Assembly (NCBI GenBank): GCA_015679605.1
Contig: JAAAVE010000044.1
Span: 2,116 to 14,801 of the forward strand
DNA: 12,686 nt
Reading direction: 5' to 3'
Source of the DNA: Podila epigama
Lineage: Eukaryota; Mortierellomycota; Mortierellomycetes; Mortierellales; Mortierellaceae
Position 1 is the first letter of the stretch, and the number at the start of each line of letters is the position of its first letter. Positions 1 to 9,700 of the stretch are shown in pieces. The notes under the pieces were generated by a model. The model was not told the DNA's origin and searched no databases. It saw nothing but the letters and a program-made list of their open reading frames with translations. Made by a program: the position numbers and the translations under genes.

Positions 1-3000
1 AAGAACCCTGACACTCGGCATTTCCGAACAAGTGGAAATGTCTATAGTGCTCGTGTGGTGAACCCCCCGCAATGCGGTTCACAAGCTGGTCCTTCCAGTG
101 CAAGTTTTTTTTTTTTTTTTTGGCACGAAGACAGAACTGATACGTAGGACATGAGAGTCTTTTCCTTCCCAAGATGCTAATATTTACACTTTTTTGTTCA
201 CATAGCAACCTTCTGTAAAGTCCCGGAAGCGCAAGGCAAAAAAAGATGTCAAGGACCAGGTAAGGTTTTCCTCCAACGTTTAGGATGACTTTGGATGAAT
301 ATAGTCGTTCTCTGTCGTGTAATAACACGACCTGGATATTGCAACATAATTAGAAGGACGTGCAGAAGCCAAAAACGAAGAAGAAGAAGAGCACATTAAA
401 CACCTCGACTAAATACACGCAGCAAAAGGAGGACGCCGAAGAGAAGGCACGCCTGGCAGCTGCCGCGGGACAAGCACCAACAGAAATCCAAGGAAGGAAG
501 AAGAGTAGAGGAACATGGTTGAAAGAGGCCCTTGAAGCCAATTTCAGACACTCTATTCAGGTGTTGGGTCCAATCGAGGAATGCCTACGAAAGGCACTCT
601 TCTCCAACCTTCGCGGCAACATCGAGCAATTTCTCGCAGAAAACACGATGTGTTTCGGCGCGCAATGCAACATCACCTCGCGGAAACACGCTCACCTCAA
701 CGTTGCCAGTGAGAACGGGGATTTTGTCAAGCCGACAATCAACAGACTGCGCCTAGACATTCAGCAAACACTCCAAGGACTCGCGGGGGTCCAAAAGGAT
801 CTTATATGGCTCGGTACATTGGCCATCCAGCGATATGTCCTTTCAACATTTGCGCTTTACGACTCATTATCGACAGCTCACGCTCGTAGAAGGCAAGACT
901 TGTTCAGACCGCTCCTTCACAACCAAAGTTTTTTTGGTGCCGTTGTCTCAGAGCTCTATCATCCGACAGAGGACTCATCACGTTTTAAGGCAGATAGCCG
1001 AGTGGGAAGAAACGCTGCACGCGCGTTCCGAGTTGAGTTTAGAGCCGAATTTGCAGACGTCTTCACGTGTGTTAGCGCTTGGTTAGATGGCAGCATTCCC
1101 AATACCTTCATTTTGTTTGTTGGTAAACAGTTGGAGTACACCCATCGCAACCACTGGTCCAAGTTTATTTCTGAACTGAAACAACGGGTAAGTAAAAACA
1201 TGGCGGCAAAACAACATTGCAGGTAGAGAATTTTTTTTTATCCATGCTTGACATGACTATACTCATGCATCTATCCATAATCATTTCTTAGGCTTTGGCA
1301 GCGAACAACGCAGTCAATCATCCAAGTTTCGCCGCTATGCTGGATTCCATTAACGACAGCGGAAAGTCAGCAGTGCATGACCCAATCTCAATATCGTGGT
1401 TTATCCACGCCATTCTTGCGAAGGACAACCGCAGTTCCTTGTTCCCTCTTCCAGGATACGGGGATGGGTCTACAGACATAACCGAGGGTTACCTGCTCCA
1501 AACCTTGACTCGCGCGAGAATGGACCAAGCAAGCAAATGTCTTCCTGTCCTATACCGACACCTGTTTCCACAAGATGACGTGCAGAAACGTCGCGGCAAC
1601 ATGTTCATGAAACTGTTCTATACAGGCTCTGGTACTAACTACAACAGGCAGACAGTCGCTATCGATAGCAAGTTAGAACCATATGCCTCATTGATCACTT
1701 CTGTCGAGAACCAACCAAAAGGATCCGATGCTCGCAAAGCTGCTAGAAAGGCTCTCGCGGATTCCACTCGAGCCAGTCTCCTGCTGTCGCCAGTCAAGTC
1801 GTCAAAAGGCAAATCCAAAGCCAATCAGCCACAGTCCACGGGCAGAAAAAAGTATGTGATGCGGGGATCCATTTCCACTGATGGATACCAACTCAACGTG
1901 CACACTATTCATCTTGGGCATTCACGACGTGATCCGACGACATCCGAGGGCCAGATATCCGGCACTGCTGCCACTTCAGCCACACCCTCTTCCATGGCTC
2001 CAGCAACCGCCGCGGCATCATCATCGTCGTCGTCGTCCAGAGTTCTTCGGTCGTCGTCGTCCAGGGTTCTCCGGTCGTCATCATCAACGTCGAGCTCATC
2101 GTCCATCCGTCGTCGTCCAGGGTGCTCCGGTCGTCATCGTCAATATTGGGTCCATCGGCCGCGTCATCATCAACTATCCTGGCACCAACATCAGTGCCAT
2201 CGCTTCCGACACAGTCTTATCAAAGAAGGGTCGATTACATTCATGAAGTCATACAAGGGCCAGAGGATGTCCAGCGTGAGTTTGGAAATCAGGACAGTTG
2301 GGTGGTGACCAGTCTCGATCCTGGAACCCGCCAAACAGCATCAACCGCGACTATCGACACCCTAGACACATCCCGCATCTATATCCATGACATTCCTACA
2401 GGTGATCTCCGGTTCAACGAACGCCTATTCAAGAGTCGGTGCAACAGGGCAAAGCGGACAAGCACTGATGATATCCTTGGAGTAGAGGCCGCGGCGATCA
2501 CCTTTCACATGCCCGATTCACCGGCAGCTCAACGTGGAAGTGGAGCGATAGCGACAGGAGTGTACTCCTACAGGTTCTCAGCATTAACTACAGAGTTCGT
2601 TAGATATATCCGGTCGGTTCTATCTGGATTCGTTCCTTTGCGAAACTTCTACAGCTCGACCGTGATGAAGCGCTGGCAGTCGCAACGTAAGAAGGATTCA
2701 CGGTCGGAGGAGGATCGGGCCATCCAAGCCATCATCAATACGACGAATCGTCCTGCGAAGAGCACGAGCAATGTACCCAAGCGTATCCCCATCCTGGCCA
2801 TTGGTGATGGTATGTTCAGAGGTTTGCGTCGAGTAGTGGACAAGTCCACAGGATTTCGCAACAAGTTCGTGGTCAAGGTAAGACTCGGGTCGAATGAATC
2901 AAGATAGAGAAGCAGGTCTTTTTGAAGCACATTAGATATACTAACGCTCGCATTACTTCTTTTGCCTGATCCACACACTCACACATACTCACGCATATAC

Positions 3001-3242
3001 AGGCCCGTGTCGATGGAATCAAAGTGTTCCAGGTTGACGAGTTCCGCACCTCAATCCGATGCAGCCGTTGTTTTGAGGAAACGGAGAAGAGGCATCGCTC
3101 TCTCATATGCTCGAACTGCAAACATGCTGGCAATGAGTTTATGATCGATCGCGATCACAATGCCACCACAAATATGTTCCAGGCAGTGCTTAGCCAGATC
3201 CAGACATTCTCCTGGCCAGCACATCTTCAGCGGGAACTCTAA
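1..3242 (+). CDS. Fanzor protein: eukaryotic TnpB-like RNA-guided nuclease (5' partial, with one frame change)
   Basis: Proposed exons are <1-99, 206-259, 366-1187, 1292-~2120 (frame change, see separate entry), ~2121-2877 and 3003-3242, giving at least about 915 residues. All clear junctions are phase 0. The N-terminal part is helical and basic; a TDGYQLNVH stretch near 1879-1905 precedes the nuclease core. The RuvC-like core shows SLDPGTR (Asp codon 2317-2319, RuvC-I), IGDGMF near 2800-2817, VDEFRTS (Glu codon 3039-3041), CSRC (3060-3071) and CSNC (3108-3119) as a four-cysteine zinc knuckle, and DRDHNA with the RuvC-III Asp at 3153-3155. This order is the signature of TnpB and Fanzor. Family knowledge: Fanzors use an omega RNA made from the gene's 3' end and flank to cut DNA, and ride on transposons. 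I infer nuclear RNA-guided nuclease activity if the frame is restored by splicing. The canonical RuvC-II Glu was not assigned; the Glu in DEFRTS is a candidate, since Fanzors are reported to use a shifted one. No transposase or element ends are visible. Confidence 0.85.
100..205 (+). other. Probable GC-AG intron in the Fanzor gene
   Basis: The frame from base 1 is open to at least 141 and reads as plausible protein up to 99. A GCAAGT donor at 100 and a CATAG acceptor ending at 205, preceded by a GATGCTAAT branch-like site near 173-181 and a T-rich tract, join phase 0 to the small exon at 206-259. The base before the donor is T rather than the usual G, so the donor call is tentative. The intron contains a run of 17 T at 105-121. 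The acceptor side is better supported than the donor. Confidence 0.45.
206..400 (+). other. Lysine-rich segment resembling a bipartite nuclear localisation signal
   Basis: The 54-base exon 206-259 is open in phase 0 and encodes a basic peptide including SRKRKAKKD. It is followed, after the GTAAGG..GTGCAG intron at 260-365, by KPKTKKKK at the start of the next exon. Together they make two basic clusters spaced like a bipartite nuclear import signal. Fanzor proteins are known to carry such signals, since they must act in the nucleus. The role here is inferred from composition. Confidence 0.55.
2027..2130 (+). repeat. 24-base serine-rich coding repeat with a frame offset between copies
   Basis: Two direct tandem copies of a 24-base unit (2027-2050 and 2051-2074) encode RVLRSSSS in the upstream frame. 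A third copy with two mismatches lies at 2107-2130. Its start is 56 bases after that of copy two, not a multiple of three, so the same RVLRSSSS peptide appears in the downstream frame. That frame then runs on to the DPG nuclease motif. The upstream frame continues to a stop near 2308 but its peptide turns into Arg/His-rich nonsense. The frame change therefore lies between about 2075 and 2120. A one-base loss fits best. A 47-base intron at 2074-2120 would also restore frame but its GTCGTC donor is poor. Confidence 0.75.
2878..3002 (+). other. Intron splitting the Fanzor RuvC core
   Basis: The donor is AAG|GTAAGA at 2878 and the acceptor is ATACAG|GCC ending at 3002. A CTAAC branch-like site lies at 2941-2945. 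Both flanking exons are in phase 0. The intron separates the conserved GDG and Lys-rich stretch from the DEFRTS, zinc knuckle and last catalytic Asp. The spliced reading FVVK-ARVDG joins segments that are contiguous in Fanzor proteins. Confidence 0.85.
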
Positions 3243-3330
3243 TCGCAATAGCGAGTGCCGCAGTGGATGCGGTGCAAGACATATGGACCTTCTGGTAAGT
3301 TGCGCTTGCCTTGCACATGTACTTTGACAG
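3243..3330 (+). ncRNA. Candidate omega (guide-scaffold) RNA region 3' of the Fanzor gene
   Basis: Thirteen bases after the Fanzor stop codon an 8-base-pair hairpin can form between 3255-3262 (GTGCCGCA) and 3268-3275 (TGCGGTGC) around a five-base loop, with two G-U pairs. A second, longer-range perfect inverted repeat pairs 3272-3278 (GTGCAAG) with 3310-3316 (CTTGCAC); it shares bases with the first and so is an alternative fold. In TnpB and Fanzor loci the omega RNA scaffold comes from the end of the ORF and the adjacent 3' flank, which is exactly this position. Identity as an omega RNA is inference: length, 3' end and guide segment cannot be read from one copy. Confidence 0.4.
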
Positions 3331-3453
3331 GCAGAATCATCTCCAAGTTCTAATTTTTATTTTATTTTATTTTTTTACGTACACAACACACCAAAAAAAC
3401 AGCAACTATGTTGAGTAGGGCTATAGACATCATAAAAACCAGCGGGGCCCGGT

Positions 3454-3459
3454 CACGTG
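3454..3459. promoter_or_regulatory. CACGTG E-box upstream of LTN1
   Basis: The palindrome CACGTG lies about 282 bases before the LTN1 start codon in a GC-rich patch (GGTCACGTGG). The extended GTCACGTG form matches the Cbf1/USF-type bHLH site of fungi. Function is inferred from motif and position only. Confidence 0.4.
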
Positions 3460-3740
3460 GATCTCTCCATCGCTCACTCGCCGCAGCAATCCATCCAGAA
3501 AAAAAAAAAAAATCCAGCAACTCCAACGCGACCAAGACCAGCCAGCCACCAAGCCACCGAGCCACCAATACCATTCATTTCGACTTTTTTTTTCCTGCTG
3601 CTGTGGCATCGATCACACACTTTACCATTTGTCATCCATCACCCCCCTCCTCTCCTCATCCACTCTCCACTCTTGTCCACTGAACCTCTGTACTGTAATA
3701 AAAGAAAAAGAAAAAGAAAAATCTTTATTCATTCACCGGC

Positions 3741-6700
3741 ATGCCTCCAAAGACTGTCCCGCGTACAAAGGGAAATGTGCGTGCTGCCAACAGCAGGTAC
3801 GCTCAAAAGGCTTAACATCCGACCATCCCAGAGTTTAATAATTCGCGTCTGGCGCACTTCAATGCACAATCTTGACAAAAAGCATATACTCACGCCCTTA
3901 CGCAAAAATAAAATACCTTCCCTACCGTAGCCGCGCTGCGGAACTATCGAGTACAAGTTCAACAGGTTCATCCATCCCCATTTCCGCTCTTGGCGGCTTT
4001 GCTCAGTTCGCCACACCTGCCTTCACACCCTCTTCAACCTATGTCTCCTCAACAGCCGCTCGGAGTGCTCCCATCAGTCGCTCAGGATCAGGTGCCTCAA
4101 GTCCCCAGATGTCATCCAGCACATCCTTCGGCACCCTCGACTCGGATGTCGTCAGCGTGATCAGAAACGGCGAGCTTTCCATGATCATCAAGCGCCTCAT
4201 GTCCAAGCGCGATACCACCACCAAAATCAGAGCACTTGAGGATCTGGAAAAGTGGACAAAAGCACACCCAGAGGATGATGAGGCCGGATCGGTTGCATGC
4301 CAGGAAGCGATCGGACCATGGATCAAACTCTATATCAAACTTACCACTGATGTCGATCGCAGAGTCCGACTCACCGCCAATAACGTCCATCTATTGCTTG
4401 TCAAGCGCGTCAAAAAGAAGCTCGCCCCATATCTCAAGGAAGTTATTGCTGCCTGGATTGGTACTTTCTTTGACCCAACGCGTGAAGTCGCTCGTGTGGC
4501 CCTAGAGGCTTTCAAGGTAAGCGCTCGACTACAGAGTTGTTTTGAAAGGAAAAATAGGGTGACACTCCAGTCAAGCACGAATGAAATTAACACGGGTTTG
4601 GGCTATGTTAACTTGTTTTCTAATAGAGTGCCTTTCCAGACAACAAGCGGGAGCAGGTCGTTTCGTTTTGCTTACAGGATATGATCTACTATATTTCAGA
4701 ATTGCTTCTCAACAAAACGCCAGAAACCTTTAGTACGTTCTTATGTGTGTTTGTGTTTCTGTGTGTTGTTCGAGTTTGTGATGTCGTCTCTTTGCATGTA
4801 TGCGTGTATTACTCTGCTGACACACCCACATTCTGTACGTAATTATTAATCCTCTTCCTTTTCATTAATAGGCGACCCTAGATTTAATACAAAGGAGGAA
4901 ATGGATACTCGGTACGCTAGAGTGGCAGCGAGCTCTTTGTACACTGTTGGATACATCATTGGTATGGAGCCGATTTTTACTGCATCTTCAACCTCGTCCG
5001 CTTCCAAACTTAGTGCTGTCACGGGGCAAATTTCTTGAGACACTGACTTTTTTTCACTTGTCCATCATGACACGCTATATAAAATAGACACCCTATCACC
5101 AGAGGCTTTCGAAAAGGGAGCAAATGACATTGGTCCACTCCTAGACGATCCTAGACTTTGGAACTTTCTTGCCCATGCAAGCCCAGCAGTACGGAGAGCA
5201 GGATATAGCATGCTGCGGACCATCACGTCAAAAGCTCCAAACCTCATCCAGGATAGGCTAGACCTTGTCAGCAAACAATTTTTAGGCTCGGCGTTTTATG
5301 ACAAGGATATAACCACACATAATGACTTGTGGGACGCTGTCCTCGTCTTTACCAAGGCTTTCCCGCAATCTTGGACCATCACAGCTGACAAGAAGCCCAC
5401 CATGACCCTGTTCTTCAGCTTCTTGAAACATGCCGGCTATGGGTCCTCGACCGTTACATATCGTAGCATCTTGCCCCTCATCTCGACCTGGGCGGACGAT
5501 TCAGTGCTTGGCAAGAACGGAACAGGATTCCCATTCGTCAAGGATTTTTTTGACAACTTTTGGAGAGGCATCGAAAGTTCCAATATGGACAGGGATACAG
5601 GCGCAACAAGCCTCTTTTTGTATGCCTATGTCGAATGTCTTGTCTACTTTATTGTCCGTTTCGGGTAAGAGTTATTGAGACTTTTCATTCATGTTCTGTT
5701 GCATTGCATTGCAGTAGTGGACGCTTAAAGACATCGAGACATTGTATTGACGCTGTTTGCCAACGTTTTGTCATTCTTTCAGTAAATCCGAAGCCACAAA
5801 GCAAGGTCAGGATGCTGTCTTTGCTGCGTTTCTATCTCTCATCAAGTCATTTTTGACATTGACCGATGGAAGCAAGGTCGCCAACAAGTTTGCAGAAGAC
5901 GAACAAGGTGCCGCCCAAAAGATTGCAGCCCATCTCCAACAGTCTCTCAATATTCCATCCGTCCGTGAACGCACCAAGACGGAACTCTGGGAGCCTGTTG
6001 TCGATGCCATGTGTGAAATCATCTCGGACGCTTCTGCAGAGGGCTACGTGAAGCGCGGGAAGCGTGCCATTCTTCTCCTCAACCAGCTCTGTAGTATTGC
6101 AAGCGAAAAGAACGATCTCGTTGTTAGAGAGTCTGTCGAAAAGGCCGCCGATCGCATGGTCCAGATTGTAGCCAAGCAGTGCTCCACTAGTAAGTTAAAA
6201 TCGCATGACGATGAGCAAAATGGTTAATATGATACCATTGGTGTACCTAAACTAATCACTCTCTGGTCGCTGCCTTTTCCAATAATTCTATGGTTGCTAC
6301 CTCTTTCACAGCTCACTCCTTTGGCCCATCACAGCTTCTGTCTTCGCTCGCTGTTCAGTTTGAAGTCGTTGTGTTTTCCAACCCAGCGAGCCAAAATGTG
6401 ATGTACGAGTTCTTTGACAAGCAGTTTGCCGATATGTTGTTGAATTCAGACGAGCAACAATCTGTCAGTGGATCCGCTTCTGATGGTGCCGAGTCTCTGC
6501 CCCATCTGTTGGACCTCTTTGCCGGCTACCTGGGTAATGCTCCGGAACCCAATGTCGTAGGAGACATTTGGAAACGGGTTATGGACAAGGTTCTGGAAAG
6601 CACAGCCGATGTACAGAAACATGAACGCCAACAGGTCATTCTACAGCGGCTACTTGACCGTACCTCCGCTTCGGGGTCCTCCATCGCGTTGCATTTGGAC

Positions 6701-9700
6701 TCTGTTGACAAGTTTGTTTCTTCTTGTGTGGAGAAGAGAGAATATGTGGATTCAGAGACGTGTGTGGCCTTGGTGGCGAGCGCCCTTTGCTCTCAAAACG
6801 TCCTATCTGACAACATCAAGTTGAGTATCATCGATACTCTTTCCAAGCACCTCGAAAAGTTTGTGCTTGACTCCCTTGTTGGCGATCATGTGCATCGTCA
6901 CGAAGAGGGAATGTCTATTCTTGCGATCCTTCAACAGTCGTTAAGTCATATTGCTCCTCTTTCCATCGAGTCGTCGGCCGACGACTCTTTGAAGCGCATC
7001 ACTATCGCAATCTTTGACCTTGGTTTTCAGGCGGACGGGATCTTGAGTGAAGCTGGCAACAAGAGCCTCGATAAGCTTCGACAGCTCTCCGAAGAATCCG
7101 AGGATCTCCGCTTTTTGTTGACTGATGCCCTCACTGGTCACATCCAGCACTCTATCAAGGACTTGAACCGTGTTGCAAGGTAATATGGGAACAAAAGTCC
7201 CCTTTTTTCTCTTTCGATGACTTCTACGTACTACGATCGTGACTATATTGGGCATTAACCTTAAAATGTATACTACCTTTTCCTCGCTGTTGCTTAACAA
7301 CACAGCCCCGAGGATCTTGCACACCAGGCACGCAGTCTCTGCGAGTTATTGCATCTTGATGACTTGTCCGAGAGGTTCAACCTGCTGAGCAAATTCTTTT
7401 TTGATGAGGAGCATTGGGCAGGATTGTACAATCAACTTTTGAAGACAGGACCGCAGCCATCGTTGGCGATCCTTGACCCTGTTGTGGAGGCACTCTATGC
7501 TGGAAAGATGTCTCAAGGTGATCAGTGTCAACTCGAGAAGGGTTCTCAGTCACCCTCGTATGACAGCTTTGGATTATCAGCGTATGGTCGCCTAGCACTT
7601 TTCACATTCGAGTTGCTAAAGAGTGAGGATGCGACTGTGTCGCTGTTCTTGATGTTCCCGGAAAAGATGACCTGGATTTTGGGAGAGTTGCTGAAGGTGC
7701 GCCAAGGCTGCCTGGATTCATTCCAGACACCATCTTCGGAGGCAGGTGTGCTTTTCTCGACTTCCTTGCACACGGACGCCAACAGCGTTGTTTTTAGAAC
7801 ATTTTTGCGGGAGCTAGGCACTATGGCCACCAGTTGGGTCAGTCTGGCGCAAGATGGTGATTGGGAGCAGCAGGCTATTGACATTCTGTTGAACGTACCT
7901 TCGTCGTCGACAAGCAGTGGTCATGATGAGGATGATGAGGACGACTCCTCTGTGTCTGTCGATTATTTTGTCAGAGGGGCCTTGAAGGGCCAGGACGGGT
8001 ACAGCGAGCGCATTTTTGCAGATCTTGTGCAGGCGTTGGCCAAGTCAGAAGAATCTGAGGTGTCGGCGACGAATGCCAAGAGCTGGTGCCAAGTCTTTAA
8101 GAGCGATGAGAGTAAGTAAGATTGACAAGATGATCCTACCTTTTTTTTTCTTTTGCATCTCTCATCAAGTGACATATTCTAATCAAAACACTTGTCCCTT
8201 TCCACTTTTTCTCTATAGTCTCTTTGCCGCTCTTGACTGGGCTCGTCATTGCGCTCAAGTCCAGGTTGGAGAACACGAACGAGTTTACCAACTTGGTGAA
8301 TTATTGGGCCAGTGAACTTGGTGCAACTCGACCTCATGAGGCGAGCATTCATCACGCCAATACTGTTCGGCGCCTAGTCCTCTTGACTGTAGCTTTGAGC
8401 GCAGAGAATGAGGATGGGTCATCGTCTGTATTGCCTCAACATCGTGCAGTGAACCTATTGCAAGCCATACGTCGTTGGGCAACCGATGCGGATGCCCTGC
8501 GATTGTTTGAGGACCAGAACGAGTTGTTGCTGCAAGCAGTGCTGTTCAAGCTCTTGAAGGCCCTTGCGTTCCATGTGCAGGAGCTTCCGGGAGCCCATTG
8601 GGAAATGACGTTTGAGATGATATCGACCATCTTTTCGTCTTTGGAAGAATCCAACGTGACATGGTCGAACGACTTTTCAATGGTCGCACTGGAGAGCGCA
8701 GCGAGACTTGCTGTCAACTTGATAGAGTTGGGTCAGGATGAAGACGACATTTTGAGTGCGTGGGAAGATCACAGTGAACGTATTTTGGTGAGTGCTATGA
8801 GGCTGGTTGGACAAAAAGTTGGGGCTTTGGAAAAGGCATTGCGGATGGATCGCCCTGTTCGTCAGTATCTTGATATTCTGTCGCAGGTGTGTAGTCAAGC
8901 CTCTGATAAGTTAGTGTTGTCGCATGGCTCGGTATCAGAGCAGTGTCAGTTGTTGATGGAGCCATTGACGGCACTTCAGATGCTGGCTTATAAGCAGCTG
9001 GAAGTCATTCTGACGGAGCAAATTCAAGTGTTGTCAGTCCAAATGGAGATTAAGGCACCAGTCAGCCCAAGCATGGATGAGGACTCGCAACAGCAGAGCA
9101 GCGGTGAAGAAGCGGAGGATGCCTCTGCTGGTGACAAGATGACAGAGCCAAAGTTCCCTCGGTCATTGTGGAAGATTCTCATTAACCCTCCAAAGGGGTT
9201 CCCAGCAATTGATGTGAACGTGGATGCTGACGACGAATCGAATCTGAAGACGGACTTTGCACTGTTGTCGAATGGCCTTGGTGAGGATGAGGAGGAAGAT
9301 GAAGAGTATGGAGTAGGCGCAGGTGTTGCTGCAAAGGCGGAAAAGACAATGTCGCATTCTGTACTCGGATATCTTTTGGCATGGAAACTCGCCTTTGGAC
9401 TATTTGAAAATACGGTAAGTGAAAAGTGCAAAGGAGTTTTTATCCCCTTTTTTTATGGTTTCAATGGTTTCAATGGTCCAAGTCACTAATGCTTCCATAA
9501 TCATTTCCCCCCTTTCTTTTCAGACATATACGGTCAAGTCTGGATTGGTTGCTCAATTGAGAGACGCGTCTACGATGAACGAGTTGTTGCCGTACCTGTT
9601 TCATCTGTTGGGCATCCAGTCTGCACTGTCTTCCTCGATGATCGAGTCATCCAAGGGTACTGAAAGTCAATCTTCACAGCCATTTGACCTGGGTCGATGG

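Larger units (their letters stand above)
3243..3740 (+). promoter_or_regulatory. Intergenic region: Fanzor 3' flank and LTN1 promoter/leader
   Basis: This stretch of nearly 500 bases has no convincing coding sequence. It holds the structured Fanzor flank (about 3251-3318), a possible 3' UTR intron (3295-3402, GTAAGT to CAG), a TTTTA-rich microsatellite at 3354-3377, an ATAAAAA stretch near 3432, GGGGCCCGGTCACGTGG at about 3444-3460, a 14-A run at 3499-3512, long pyrimidine-rich tracts from about 3580 to 3680 and a GAAAAA repeat at 3703-3720 just before the LTN1 start. The right half is probably the LTN1 promoter and 5' UTR. I see no AATAAA for the Fanzor transcript before 3697-3702, so its 3' end is undefined. 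Confidence 0.5.

Noticed and set aside
105-121. Run of 17 T as a transposon poly(A)/poly(T) tail
   Set aside because: It sits inside a probable intron with coding sequence on both sides, and no target duplication was seen.
2027-2130. Direct repeats as a CRISPR-like or regulatory array
   Set aside because: The units are coding serine repeats with no unique spacers of constant length, in a fungal gene.
1881-2246. 121-residue plus-strand frame over the serine-rich repeat
   Set aside because: Its Pro/Arg/His-rich peptide is the third-frame reading of the TCG/TCA repeats and it does not connect to conserved Fanzor segments.
3147-3156. GATC-rich palindrome in the last Fanzor exon
   Set aside because: It is the codons for the conserved Asp-Arg-Asp motif; the symmetry is explained by coding.
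3408-3683. 91-residue open frame between the Fanzor gene and LTN1
   Set aside because: The peptide is low complexity (Ser, His, Pro, Lys runs) and crosses promoter-like homopolymer tracts; no family is recognisable.
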